This document shows positions 43,111-53,706 of a stretch of DNA of 64,000 nucleotides, in pieces. The stretch covers positions 1 through 64,000 of the forward strand of contig MIAR01000046.1 in the NCBI GenBank assembly GCA_001829185.1. Direction: 5' to 3'. This DNA comes from Spirochaetes bacterium GWB1_60_80. GTDB taxonomy: Bacteria > Spirochaetota > Spirochaetia > Treponematales > UBA12059. The notes below the pieces were generated by a model. That model searched no databases. It saw only the letters and a list, made by a program, of their open reading frames with translations, and was not told the origin of the DNA. Position 1 is the first letter of the stretch. Every line of letters starts with the position of its first letter. Both the position numbers and the translations under genes were made by a program.

Positions 43111-43884
43111 TCAGGAATTCAATCTGGCCAGGTGGACCAAGCCTTCTAAGGCCAGATCGGGAATAAAACGGTAGGTCTGAAAAGTGGGCAGGCCTGGCCG
43201 CAACCGTTCCAGGATCATCCGACCATGGTCTTGGCCGGTAGCGATGACGCTAACCGGTTCGGCCATTTCGGCCGACATGCCCAGGATTAAATCCCGAACC
43301 AGGCCGGTATAGCCAAAGAACAGGCCGGCTTGCAGGGCTTTTCCGGTGTTCCGGCCGATATACAAGGGCGGCGCCTCCAGCGGCACGGCGGATAATTGGG
43401 CGGCCGATTGGCACAAGGCCCGGGCGGCCGTTTCCAGCCCCGGAGCGATGGCCACGCCCAGCAATTCGCCGTCGCCGTTGAGTGCGCTGATGGTAATGGC
43501 GGTGGCGAAATCAACGACCAGGCAGGCTCCGGCAGCGACATGCTTGGCCGCGAGGGCCGAGCAGACGATGTCGGCCCCGACTTCGGCCGGCTGTTCGGTG
43601 CGGATGCGGATACCGCTGCGGATGCCAGGACCGACCAGTCTGGTTTCCTTGCCGAAGGCCAGATGGACGGCCTGCTGCAAGCGTGGGGTGAGCGCTGGAA
43701 CGACACTGGCCATAAAAGCCCGCCCCACCCGGCAGCCGGGTAAACGAGCCAGGGCGGTTTGCATCAATAAGGCATATTCGTCGGCCGTGCGATCGGGGCT
43801 GAGCCGGATGACCGTCAGCCAGGCATCGCCATCGCGCAGGCCGATGTTGACGGCGCTATTGCGGGCATCAATGGCCAGTAGCAT
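43111..43884 (-). CDS. coaX: Type III pantothenate kinase CoaX
   Basis: A 257-residue ASKHA-fold kinase for the first step of coenzyme A synthesis. The N-terminal LLAIDARNSAVNIGL holds the phosphate-binding loop and catalytic Asp; GADIVCSALAA and VVDFATAITISAL match family motifs (the usual G-T-A-x-T reads A-T-A-I-T). The adjacent HD-hydrolase gene is upstream on the same strand, 11 bases away. Complete length. Confidence 0.88.
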   Translation of the reverse strand: MLLAIDARNSAVNIGLRDGDAWLTVIRLSPDRTADEYALLMQTALARLPGCRVGRAFMASVVPALTPRLQQAVHLAFGKETRLVGPGIRSGIRIRTEQPAEVGADIVCSALAAKHVAAGACLVVDFATAITISALNGDGELLGVAIAPGLETAARALCQSAAQLSAVPLEAPPLYIGRNTGKALQAGLFFGYTGLVRDLILGMSAEMAEPVSVIATGQDHGRMILERLRPGLPTFQTYRFIPDLALEGLVHLARLNS

Positions 43885-43895
43885 AGCTGCGTTCC

Positions 43896-44447
43896 CTACA
43901 ATCCAAGATCGGCCGCCCGGGCGCGCATGGCCAGGATGGTTTCGTGGATTAGCTCATCCAACGGCAGGCCGAGTTTGGCGGCTCCCTGTTCGATGATGTC
44001 GCGCCGGACGGCAGCGGCAAAGGCGGCCGTTCCCCACTTCTTGCGTACTGACTTGACCTCCAGGTCCATGACGCTTTTTGAGGGTCGGACGTAGGCGCAG
44101 GCGGTAACAAAGCCGGTCAGCTCATCGGTAGCAAAGAGAACCTTCTCCATGGCATGAAGCGGCTCGACGGTTGAGCAAATTCCCCAACCATGGCTTTCCA
44201 CGGCCCGGATAAAGGCGGCGTCCAGGCCAGCCTCAGCCAAGATCCGCCCGGCATGCTGGAGATGCTCCTCGGGGTAGCGGCCATAATCGATGTCGTGCAG
44301 CAGGCCAACCAAGCCCCAAAACTCAGGATCATGGCCGAGTTTGACGGCGAAATGGCGCATGACGGCCTCCACGGCCAGGGCATGCCGGAACAATGAATCG
44401 TCGGCGTTGTATTGCCGCCACAACGCTATCGCTTGGTTTCTGTCCAT
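43896..44447 (-). CDS. HDIG/HD-domain hydrolase
   Basis: A 183-residue HD-superfamily metal-dependent phosphohydrolase. His and Asp metal ligands appear in FRHALAVEAVMRHFA and LLHDIDYGRYPEEHL, with ESHGW and FATDEL completing the pattern. The substrate is unknown; such short HD proteins often act on nucleotides. The ATG at 44447 follows GGGGAG with a 5-base gap. It is co-directional with and close to coaX. Confidence 0.85.
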   Translation of the reverse strand: MDRNQAIALWRQYNADDSLFRHALAVEAVMRHFAVKLGHDPEFWGLVGLLHDIDYGRYPEEHLQHAGRILAEAGLDAAFIRAVESHGWGICSTVEPLHAMEKVLFATDELTGFVTACAYVRPSKSVMDLEVKSVRKKWGTAAFAAAVRRDIIEQGAAKLGLPLDELIHETILAMRARAADLGL

Positions 44448-44634
44448 GGTTACTCCCCGCTGGATCACCATAATCCATTTTTCGGCCTTCGGCAAGCGTA
44501 CTTTGGCAAATGACAAGCGACGACGCCAGCTTGAATTGGCTTGCAGTGCTTGTCATTTTTTACGCTATACTGCATAGTAGCCCCAAACTGAGGCGGCCTG
44601 TCGGTGACGGGTTTTGCCATGAAAGGATACTGGC

Positions 44635-46269
<1,635 letters not shown>

Positions 46270-46371
46270 CGCGGCAGCTTGCTTTTGAGGCCGGCATGAT
46301 TAATAGTTTTGTTAGCTGCGCTCGACTTGTTACCGCAGTGAATCAGGTGAATGGTCGTAGGGGAATGGCGA

Positions 46372-48102
46372 GTGAATGTGAATATCCGAAGCGGTAACCC
46401 CAAACTGCGCTCCCGCTTCCGGGCCACCAGCTTGTTGGCCTTCAGCCTGGTCGGTATTAGCGTGCTTTCTCTTACCATGGTTGGCTACATCATGCTACGC
46501 CTAGTTCAGAACGAAATCCGGCGCGAGGCTACCACCAAAAATACCATGCTGGCCTCGTCCATTGCCCATGAGATCGGTATGACCTTCGACCTCTACAGCC
46601 GGGCTTTGTCGGTGCTTGGCCAAAGCGGCTTCCAGTCGCAAGCCATGGTCGAGAATGTCTCCAGGAATTTTACGGCCTTCGAGTACATTGAGATTAGCGA
46701 CCGTGCCGGGATAGTCCAGTTCAACAGCCAGCCGTCCGGGCAAAGCTTTTTTGATATTTCGAAACGCGATTATTTTCTGGAGACGCTGAATGCCAGCGGT
46801 GGTTACCGGGTATCGGCCTCGTTCATCTCGGAACGAACCTATCAGCCTACCGCTGTCCTGTCCGTGGCTTGGGCTGGCGGTATCATCGCCGGCCACCTCA
46901 ATCTGAAGGCCCTTAACGACTACCTGACCGGTATCGAAAAGCGTGATTACGAGATTGCCGTCATCGATCGCAGCGGGTACTACATCGCCAACAGTGCCAG
47001 CGTCGCCGTCTATCGCCGCGAGACCGTCGCCCTCGAAAACTGGTACCGCCAGGCTCGGGGCAGCCAGACCGGTAGCCGTTTCGACAAACAAGCCGGCGTC
47101 AATACCTTTACCTGCTGGACGGCCGTCCAGAACCTCGATTGGCTGGTCATAATCAGGCAAGCCGACGATTCGATTTTCGCCTCCTCCGATCAACTCAAGC
47201 GCACCACCATTTTCACCATCCTGTTGTCAGTGTTCCTGTCTGGGGCCATCGTCATGCTGGTTATCCGCAGTTTTGCCAATGACCTAGCCTTTTTGGTGAG
47301 CCATTCCCGGCACCTGGTGGCCGGCGATTATGGTAATCCGGTGCATTATCAAGGTTTCGCCGACTTAGCGCCCCTAGCCCTCAATTTCGATTTGATGTTC
47401 GAGGCAGTCCGGCAACGTGAGGAAAGCTTGAGAGCCAACGAGCGCCAAATCAGCGCCAGCCTGCGCGAGAAGGAAGTCCTGCTCAAGGAAATCCATCATC
47501 GGGTCAAGAACAACCTCCAGCTGGTTATCAGCCTGTTATCCTTAAAAGCCGGCGGCGACGAAACCCTGACCGAACAGTTCAGCGATTCCATCGACCGGAT
47601 TCGGGTCATGAGCATGATCCACGAGATGCTCTATCGATCAACCAACCTGGCCGACATTGACCTGGCCGAATACATCAAGTCCATCACCGAGAAGTTACTC
47701 GACAATTTCTTCTTTACGAGCCGCATGCCGTCCTTATCCATCAAGCTGCAACCCATCACCGTCGATATCGATACCGCTATTCCCTGTGGGTTGATAATCA
47801 ATGAACTGTTGACCAACAGTCTGAAATACGCCTTCAAGCAGGATGGACCGAACCAGCCGGTTTTGTCGATCAGCCTGAGCAAGCTGGATCAAAAACGTAT
47901 CCAGTTGGTCATTGCCGATAATGGCATCGGCTTGCCTCCTGGCTTCAGCCCGTCCAAGTGCGATAGCCTCGGCATGCAACTGGTGGTTTCATTGACGAGC
48001 CAACTGGGCGGCAGCTGGGAACTGGATGGAAAAGCTGGTACCTGCTGGACTATTAGGTTGCCAGTAATCCGGGACGGGAATACTGATTCGCCGCCGACCT
48101 GA
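46372..48102 (+). CDS. Membrane sensor histidine kinase (dCache, HAMP, HisKA_2)
   Basis: About 576 residues. Two membrane helices (residues ~18-42 and ~277-299) enclose a periplasmic dCache-like sensor (YFLETLNASGGYRVSASFIS, DRSGYYIAN). A HAMP region follows, then the HisKA_2 phosphoacceptor EIHHRVKNNLQLVISLL with the His, and a HATPase domain with NELLTNSLKYAF (N box) and DNGIGLPPG (G1). No response regulator is adjacent, so it is an orphan kinase. I prefer GTG 46372 with GGGG eight bases upstream; ATG 46351 lacks a usable SD. Confidence 0.88.
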   Translation: MNVNIRSGNPKLRSRFRATSLLAFSLVGISVLSLTMVGYIMLRLVQNEIRREATTKNTMLASSIAHEIGMTFDLYSRALSVLGQSGFQSQAMVENVSRNFTAFEYIEISDRAGIVQFNSQPSGQSFFDISKRDYFLETLNASGGYRVSASFISERTYQPTAVLSVAWAGGIIAGHLNLKALNDYLTGIEKRDYEIAVIDRSGYYIANSASVAVYRRETVALENWYRQARGSQTGSRFDKQAGVNTFTCWTAVQNLDWLVIIRQADDSIFASSDQLKRTTIFTILLSVFLSGAIVMLVIRSFANDLAFLVSHSRHLVAGDYGNPVHYQGFADLAPLALNFDLMFEAVRQREESLRANERQISASLREKEVLLKEIHHRVKNNLQLVISLLSLKAGGDETLTEQFSDSIDRIRVMSMIHEMLYRSTNLADIDLAEYIKSITEKLLDNFFFTSRMPSLSIKLQPITVDIDTAIPCGLIINELLTNSLKYAFKQDGPNQPVLSISLSKLDQKRIQLVIADNGIGLPPGFSPSKCDSLGMQLVVSLTSQLGGSWELDGKAGTCWTIRLPVIRDGNTDSPPT

Positions 48103-48160
48103 AAATTTGCGGCCTGGCGGGCGTCCCGTAGCCAGTTGCACTGTCGTTTGCAAGAATTGC

Positions 48161-48189
48161 TTGCCGATACGTTAATTTGCGCCTATAGT
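48161..48189 (+). promoter_or_regulatory. gntR promoter with leaderless layout
   Basis: TTGCCG (48161-48166), 17 bases, TATAGT (48184-48189), then 6 bases to the ATG at 48196. The A-rich AAGG lies where transcription should start, too close to serve as SD. Confidence 0.55.
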
Positions 48190-48195
48190 TAAGGC

Positions 48196-48882
48196 ATGAC
48201 AGACAGCATCGAGCCTAACAGCAATACTCCGCTTCGGGAGCAGGTCTACGCCTTTTTGAAAGCCGGGTTGAATGATGGCGCCCTGAAGCCAGGGCGTTTT
48301 CTAGATCTCAACGCCATCGGCAAGGAACTCAACCTATCGCGCACCCCCCTGCGCGATGCTCTCATCCGGCTGGAGGTGGAAGGCTTTATCATCATCCATC
48401 CTCGCCGCGGCGTGATGGTCAAGCCGATCGAGATTACCGAAATTCGCGATACCTACCAAATTATTGGCGCTCTCGAGGCATCAGCCTTACTTGAAGTTGC
48501 CGGCCAGCTCAAGCGGCACGATATCGAGACCATGGGGCGCATGAACGCCGCCATGCAGCACAGCCTGGCATATGATGATTTTGCCGCTTATTACCGTAAA
48601 AACGTTAGTTTTCACGACATTTACCTGGCCAAGAGCGGCAACAATTGGCTTCTAAATACCGTGCACCGTTGCAAGGAACGGCTGTACGATTTTCCGCGTC
48701 GGACCGTTTTCCTGCGTAGCTGGGAGGAAGCCTCGGTTCTCGAGCATCAAGTCTTCGTCGATTTGCTGCTCGAGGAACAATGGCAGAAGGCGGCCGATTT
48801 TGTCCGAGACGTCCATTGGTCGTTTAGCGCCCAGGAACGCTTTATCAAAGAATACTACTTTGCCGGGATGAACGAGACCTGA
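48196..48882 (+). CDS. GntR-family transcriptional regulator (FCD type)
   Basis: A 228-residue repressor-type protein. The winged HTH is residues ~10-75 (LDLNAIGKELNLSRTPLRDAL, VEGFIIIHPRRGVMV). The helical FCD effector domain follows (IGALEASALLEVA, FHDIYLAKSGNNWLLNTV, FVDLLLEEQWQKAADFV). FadR-like regulators of this kind sense small organic acids, often with a metal. The target genes are not obvious, since the neighbours are tyrS (convergent) and a histidine kinase. Confidence 0.88.
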   Translation: MTDSIEPNSNTPLREQVYAFLKAGLNDGALKPGRFLDLNAIGKELNLSRTPLRDALIRLEVEGFIIIHPRRGVMVKPIEITEIRDTYQIIGALEASALLEVAGQLKRHDIETMGRMNAAMQHSLAYDDFAAYYRKNVSFHDIYLAKSGNNWLLNTVHRCKERLYDFPRRTVFLRSWEEASVLEHQVFVDLLLEEQWQKAADFVRDVHWSFSAQERFIKEYYFAGMNET

Positions 48883-48911
48883 TCGGCGCCGCTGCGGCGC
48901 CACATCAGGTC
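48876..48911. terminator. Shared hairpin over both stop codons of gntR and tyrS
   Basis: GACCTGAT (48876-48883) pairs with ATCAGGTC (48904-48911), and inside GGCGCC pairs with GGCGCC around GCTGC. The stem contains the TGA stops of two convergent genes and probably ends both mRNAs. Confidence 0.6.
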
Positions 48912-50128
48912 AGGATCCGTACGAAACGCTTTTTGCCGGCCCGCAGGATTAAGCTACCGTCAAGCGCCAGCAGACCCGCCCCTATCGGGCTCTTCTCGTC
49001 CGACCAGGCTTTTTCGCCTACCACCGCGCCACCCTGCTGCACCAGCCGGCGAGCCTCGCTTTTACTCGGGCAGAGGCCGGCATCGACAAACAAGTCAAAG
49101 ACCGGATAACCGGCCTCAAAGCGCTGCCGTTCCAGCCGGATAGTCGGCATAGCGGCCAGATCACCACCGCCACTAAAGGCGGCCTTGGCGCCGGACAAGG
49201 CCTTGTCGGCCTCCTCGGGGCCGTGGATCAGGGCGGTGATCTCCCAAGCGAGGCGCTCCTTGGCGGCATTAATATTGCCGGCCGGATCGGTCAAGGCCTG
49301 ACATTCTTCCAGCGGTAGGAAGGTGAACATCCTGAGGAAGCGCCCGACATCGGCATCGGTGACATTACGCCAATACTGGAAGAAGTCGTAGGGGCTGACC
49401 ATGGCCGGGTCGAGGAACAAGGCGCCCTTTTCGGTCTTGCCCATCTTCTTGCCGTCGCTGGTGGTAACTAAGGGGAAGGTCAGGCCGAAGACTTCGACGC
49501 CTTCTACCCGCCGGATGAGTTCGATGCCAGCCACAATATTTCCCCACTGGTCATCGCCGCCGATCTGTAGACGGCAGCCGTAACGACGATATAACTCGAG
49601 GAAATCGTAGCTTTGCAGCAACTGGTAGTTGAATTCTATAAAGGAGAGGCCGGTTTCCAGACGTATCTTGTAGGCTTCAAAAGTCAGCATCCGGTTAACC
49701 GAGAAATGGCGGCCGATATCACGCAGAAATTCAATATAGTTGAGCGTGGCCAACCAATCCTTGTTGTTGGCGGTGAAACCGGTCTGGCCGTCAAAACTGA
49801 CGAACCGATCCAGCTGAACCCGGAAGCGCTCGGCATTGGCGTCGATATCGTCGTAGCTAATCATCTTGCGCATTTCCGATTTGCCCGAAGGATCGCCAAT
49901 CCGGGCCGTCCCGCCGCCCAGCAGGGCAATGCCGACATGGCCGGCCGCGCGTAGATGGCGCAGGGCGAAAAACGGTACCATGTGGCCGATATGGAGACTC
50001 GGACCGGTCGGATCGCAGCCGACATAAAAGGTAACGGGCTCCTTATCCATCAGGGCCGAAAGACCTTCGATAGCGCTGCACTGTTGGATAAAGCCACGTT
50101 CCTGCAGTGTGTGTAATGCTGAATTCAT
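48905..50128 (-). CDS. tyrS: Tyrosyl-tRNA synthetase
   Basis: A 407-residue class I synthetase. HIGH appears as PSLHIGHM (residue ~43), the tyrosine-binding QLLQSYDFLEL and GGDDQWGN follow, and KMSKS appears as KKMGKTEKG. The C-terminal S4-like domain (LVQQGGAVVGEKA) binds tRNA. SD GAGG precedes the ATG. Its 5' flank is the second copy of the 135 bp MITE-like repeat. Confidence 0.95.
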   Translation of the reverse strand: MNSALHTLQERGFIQQCSAIEGLSALMDKEPVTFYVGCDPTGPSLHIGHMVPFFALRHLRAAGHVGIALLGGGTARIGDPSGKSEMRKMISYDDIDANAERFRVQLDRFVSFDGQTGFTANNKDWLATLNYIEFLRDIGRHFSVNRMLTFEAYKIRLETGLSFIEFNYQLLQSYDFLELYRRYGCRLQIGGDDQWGNIVAGIELIRRVEGVEVFGLTFPLVTTSDGKKMGKTEKGALFLDPAMVSPYDFFQYWRNVTDADVGRFLRMFTFLPLEECQALTDPAGNINAAKERLAWEITALIHGPEEADKALSGAKAAFSGGGDLAAMPTIRLERQRFEAGYPVFDLFVDAGLCPSKSEARRLVQQGGAVVGEKAWSDEKSPIGAGLLALDGSLILRAGKKRFVRILT

Positions 50129-50164
50129 ATTCTATTTCCTCGAGGAGCGAGCTATGGTGTTGTT

Positions 50165-50299
50165 AACAGGTTGTTGAAAAAGCCGGTTGCTTTCTCAACA
50201 ACCCTAACAATTCCTCGCATAGCTTGCGCTATGCTGCGTAATTGTACCGGCTTTTGAAGTGTTGAAAAGCCGCATTCGCGTTTTTCAACACCCTGTTAG
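50165..50299. repeat. MITE-like palindromic repeat, copy 2 (135 bp)
   Basis: Nearly identical to 10778-10914 and in the same orientation, with ends TAACAGGTTGTTGAAAAAG and its inverted partner CAACACCCTGTTAG. The terminal bases differ (TAACAGG versus TAGCAGG) at both ends together, keeping the pairing. It lies in the divergent tyrS-fliG1 gap, upstream of both genes. Confidence 0.85.
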
Positions 50300-50395
50300 G
50301 CGGCCAGCCAAGGCCGGGCGCGCCGCGCCGCCTGACGGCTACCGTCTTGATTATAGCAGGCTGCTAAATCAGTATCAACCAGCCTGTCTTTTGTA

Positions 50396-50424
50396 TTGAC
50401 CGTTCCACAACTGGCGTATACTAT
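50396..50424 (+). promoter_or_regulatory. Candidate fliG1 promoter
   Basis: TTGACC (50396-50401), 17 bases, TACTAT (50419-50424), 9 bases before the ATG at 50434. No SD precedes the ATG, so a leader of only a few bases is expected. Confidence 0.5.
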
Positions 50425-50433
50425 TATAAAACG

Positions 50434-51627
50434 ATGAATATCAAGGATAAACTGGCCAAGGCCTATAATCTTTCGGCCCCCGCCCAAAAACCGGAGGTCG
50501 CCAAGCCGGCGACGACCGATCGTGCCGCCGCCAGCCCTGGCAAGGCGCTAGGGCCGGCGGCTAATGGCAAGGCCTTCAAGAAAACGGTGGCCAAGGATCA
50601 GGCCGCCTGGCAAGCCTCGGCCAGTTTTTTCAAGAGCGGTCTACCCGGCATCGAAAAGGCCGCTAAATTCCTCCTTCTACTGGGGCAGGAAGAAGCGGCC
50701 AGTGTCTTGCGTCACCTCAAGCCGACGGAAGTAGAGAATATTTCCCGAGAAATCGCCAAGATTACCCAGATTGACACCGCTGAGGCCAATGACATCCTGA
50801 CCGAATTCGGCTGGCTGGCCAAAAGCAACGCCCAGCACCTGCAAGGCGGCCCGGAAACCGCCCAGCGCATGTTGGCCGCCGCCTTCGGCGACCAAAAAGC
50901 CAAGGAGCTGCTCCTCAAGGCTGTACCGGATAGTTGGCACCCCTTTGACTTCCTGCAGGACTTTGAGGCCCGCCAGTTGGTCGCCCTGCTCAAGGACGAG
51001 TCGAGCCAGGTCATGGCCATCATCCTGCCCCATCTGGAGCCGAAACTAGCCTCCACCATTTTAAGCGAGCTGAGCCTGGCGGTGCGAACCGAAGTAGTAA
51101 AACGGATAGCCCGGCTGGAACGCATGGATAACGATGTGCTGATACGGGTCGAAGCGGTCCTGCGCGACAAGATTGCCCGCCAGGGGCGGCCGGACAGCGC
51201 CACCAAGCTCGATGGCGCTTCCATACTGGCTGGAATTCTGCGCCATGCCGACAGTGATCTGGAAGGGACTATTCTTTCGGACCTGGAGGACGAACATCCG
51301 GATATTTCCAAAAACATCAAGGATCAGTTGTTTACGGAAAACGATATTCTCCGAGTCGGAAATAAAGACATCCAGAAAGGCTTGCGCGACTGGCATGAAC
51401 GCGATGTAGCCATGCTGCTCAAGGGCAAGAGTCAGGAATTCAAGGATAAGCTGCTCAACAACATCTCCAGCAGCAAACGTACCATCGTATTGGAAGAATA
51501 CGACCTACTCGGTTCGGTTCGTCGCGAGGACGTCAGCAAGGCAACCCGAAATTTTGTCCAATTTTTCAAGCAACGCTGGGAGGACGGCAACTTGATTCTC
51601 GAGGGTGAAGAAGACCTGGTTGATTGA
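50434..51627 (+). CDS. FliG paralogue (FliG1 type)
   Basis: A 397-residue divergent FliG. An Ala/Lys/Pro-rich N-terminal extension (~65 residues) precedes the FliG N domain (GIEKAAKFLLLLGQEEAASVLRHL), the middle domain and the C-terminal torque domain (KGLRDWHERDVAMLLKGKSQEF, LGSVRREDVSKA; cited in short). Spirochaetes have two FliG proteins; FliG2 is the main switch subunit in the flagellar operon, while FliG1 is needed only for some filaments. Standing alone with an N-terminal extension fits FliG1. Confidence 0.85.
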   Translation: MNIKDKLAKAYNLSAPAQKPEVAKPATTDRAAASPGKALGPAANGKAFKKTVAKDQAAWQASASFFKSGLPGIEKAAKFLLLLGQEEAASVLRHLKPTEVENISREIAKITQIDTAEANDILTEFGWLAKSNAQHLQGGPETAQRMLAAAFGDQKAKELLLKAVPDSWHPFDFLQDFEARQLVALLKDESSQVMAIILPHLEPKLASTILSELSLAVRTEVVKRIARLERMDNDVLIRVEAVLRDKIARQGRPDSATKLDGASILAGILRHADSDLEGTILSDLEDEHPDISKNIKDQLFTENDILRVGNKDIQKGLRDWHERDVAMLLKGKSQEFKDKLLNNISSSKRTIVLEEYDLLGSVRREDVSKATRNFVQFFKQRWEDGNLILEGEEDLVD

Positions 51628-51644
51628 AAAGCCACTCTGCCGGC

Positions 51645-51672
51645 TTGTAATAGCTGTCCAATTCGCTACAAT
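51645..51672 (+). promoter_or_regulatory. Promoter of the 63-residue gene
   Basis: TTGTAA (51645-51650), 16 bases, TACAAT (51667-51672), followed by SD AAGGAAAGG and ATG 51694. Confidence 0.5.
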
Positions 51673-51693
51673 TATCAAGGAAAGGTAGAGTAC

Positions 51694-51885
51694 ATGGACG
51701 AAAAAGGCTATGCCCTCCTCAAAAAGCTGATCAGTGACGTTGAAGGTGCTCCCTACCCGAATGTTATCAACCATGAGCTGTATACTATTTGGTACGAGCA
51801 CGTTCAGATCGCCGCCCACGATGCCCTGGAATTTTTAAATACCTGGGATCCGGATCATGATACCGACGATGAGTTTGAATTCTGA
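51694..51885 (+). CDS. Small acidic hypothetical protein, 63 residues
   Basis: A short soluble protein with a helical N-terminal half (GYALLKKLISDVEG) and a very acidic tail (DPDHDTDDEFEF). It has its own promoter and a good SD, so it is probably translated. I do not recognise a family. Confidence 0.6.
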   Translation: MDEKGYALLKKLISDVEGAPYPNVINHELYTIWYEHVQIAAHDALEFLNTWDPDHDTDDEFEF

Positions 51886-51975
51886 AACCGCCTGCGACAG
51901 TAGTAGCTTTCGTCGCCCTACGTTTCCCTGCCGTCCTGGCTCCAGATCAGTCGTTTTCCGCGATATCAGCTCTGA

Positions 51976-52004
51976 TTGACACAGGCGGATACGCATGGTA
52001 TCTT
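51976..52004 (+). promoter_or_regulatory. Promoter of the PpiC-like gene
   Basis: A perfect TTGACA (51976-51981), 17 bases and TATCTT (51999-52004) precede an ~70-base leader with SD AGGAAGG. Confidence 0.55.
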
Positions 52005-52083
52005 TCCGAGCCGTAACTGTGAGACTAGAGTAGGCTACAGCCTGCGAACTCCTCTCCAAAAATCAGCCCTCAGGAAGGTTACA

Positions 52084-53694
52084 ATGGCTTCTAAAGTCGA
52101 TAACTCATCAAAAAACGTCGCTCCCTCCACTAAGCCGAGTGAAAAGCGACACCGTAACCCGCTCGTTTATTATGGAACTATCATTCTCCTGGTCATCGTC
52201 GTTATTGCTTTTGTCGCGGTTCCAGCCATGGGCAGCAACACTGGTGGAGGCAACAACTATACCTTTGGCTTCTGGCGTTCCAAGGCTATAACGTACACCC
52301 GGGATTCTTTTTTTGCGCAACAGCTCGACGCGGTAGAAAACTACTATAAAAATCAGGGGTACGATGCCACCAGCATGCCGCAGCTGCATCAACAAGCTTT
52401 TCGTCAGGCCTTCGAGTTGACGGTCATGCACTATGCCATGCTGGACTTGGCTGACCGTAACCAATTAATGGTAACCGACACCTTCCTCGATAAGGAAATG
52501 GCAAAAAGACCCGAATTCGTCGATGAGGGTCAATTCTCATTGCGTCGCTTCCGGGAAACACCCAATAACATCAAGGCCATCATTCGGCGCTCCGTGCTGG
52601 AGAGCGCCCTAGTAGAACGCGTCAAGAGCGATCTGCAACCCTTGCCCAACGCCAACGAAACTGCCTTTATCACCGAAATGGCTCGTCAGGAACGCAGTAT
52701 CGAATATGTGGCTTTTCCGCTCAACGCCTACCCAGATTCCGAAAAGCTGGCCTTCGCCGCCGCCAACCCGGAGCCATTCCACCAGCTAAACCTTTCGCGA
52801 ATTACCTTTACCGGTACCGAGCAGGAGGCCAGGCAGCTGCTTGCTCAAATCGAATCCGGTAGCTTGACTTTCGAAGATGCCGCCCGCAGCAACAGCCGCG
52901 ACGAGGCCGCCAGCCGTGGTGGCACGCTGGACTGGCACTATACTTGGGAATTGCGCAATGATTTCAATAATCCCGACGAATTCGACCAGCTGGCTGTACT
53001 ATCGGCCGGCAGCCTGTCTCCCTTGTTTGAGTCGATTACCGGTTCCTGGTTGCTGTTCAAGGTTATGACCGATAGCCAGCCAGCCGATCCGAACGCCAGT
53101 ACCTACCTGACCACGGTAACCAATTACCTGAATCGCTTTGAGAGCGGCCGCATGGAAGATTGGGCCATCGCCCAGGCTAAGGCTTTCAGCGAAGGTTATG
53201 CGGCCTATACCGCCAGTGCGCCAGTCTTGGCGCCACCGTCGTTTGAGATGGAAACCGAGACCGAGGCAGACGCGACCTACACCCTTTTTACCCAATATGC
53301 CGCGCTGCAGACCTTGTCGCCGGTCGCCACTAACCTCTTCCCGCTTAATTACGACAGCATTTTTGACATTGGCTATATCAGTCTGTTTACCAAACTGGAT
53401 GTCCAGAAAGCACCCCAACTTTCCACTGCCCAGAACAATCGGGACTTCCTGAAGGCCGTGTTTTCCCTGCCGGCCGGCCAGGTCTCAGAACCGCTGCTGG
53501 TTGGCGGTAATGTCATAGTGTTCCAGGTGGCGGCTATTGCCGAGGCCGACAGCGGCACCACCAGCATGATTGAAATGTATTATCCCTACTTGCTTCGGGA
53601 GGCTCAGAGCCAGGAATTGTCTGCGGCCGTATTGGCTGACAGCCGCTTGCGCGACCAGTTCTACCCGACGTACAGCCGCCTGCTCGGTAATTGA
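52084..53694 (+). CDS. Membrane-anchored SurA/PpiC-like folding factor
   Basis: A 536-residue protein with one N-terminal membrane helix (YYGTIILLVIVVIAFVAVPA, residues ~27-47) and a periplasmic body. A SurA_N-like helical region (~80-180) precedes a PpiC-type rotamase domain (ARQLLAQIESGSLTFEDAARSNSRDEAASRGG in parts) and a longer C-terminal region. It resembles PpiD/PrsA-like chaperones that help outer-membrane or periplasmic proteins fold. The frame opens earlier, but the ATG at 52084 with SD AGGAAGG gives the correct topology. Confidence 0.8.
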   Translation: MASKVDNSSKNVAPSTKPSEKRHRNPLVYYGTIILLVIVVIAFVAVPAMGSNTGGGNNYTFGFWRSKAITYTRDSFFAQQLDAVENYYKNQGYDATSMPQLHQQAFRQAFELTVMHYAMLDLADRNQLMVTDTFLDKEMAKRPEFVDEGQFSLRRFRETPNNIKAIIRRSVLESALVERVKSDLQPLPNANETAFITEMARQERSIEYVAFPLNAYPDSEKLAFAAANPEPFHQLNLSRITFTGTEQEARQLLAQIESGSLTFEDAARSNSRDEAASRGGTLDWHYTWELRNDFNNPDEFDQLAVLSAGSLSPLFESITGSWLLFKVMTDSQPADPNASTYLTTVTNYLNRFESGRMEDWAIAQAKAFSEGYAAYTASAPVLAPPSFEMETETEADATYTLFTQYAALQTLSPVATNLFPLNYDSIFDIGYISLFTKLDVQKAPQLSTAQNNRDFLKAVFSLPAGQVSEPLLVGGNVIVFQVAAIAEADSGTTSMIEMYYPYLLREAQSQELSAAVLADSRLRDQFYPTYSRLLGN

Positions 53695-53706
53695 GCGGCT
53701 AGCCTC

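Noticed and set aside
48163-48170. GCCGATAC before gntR as sigma-28 element
   Set aside because: The -35 position reads TCGT, and a better sigma-70 layout overlaps it.
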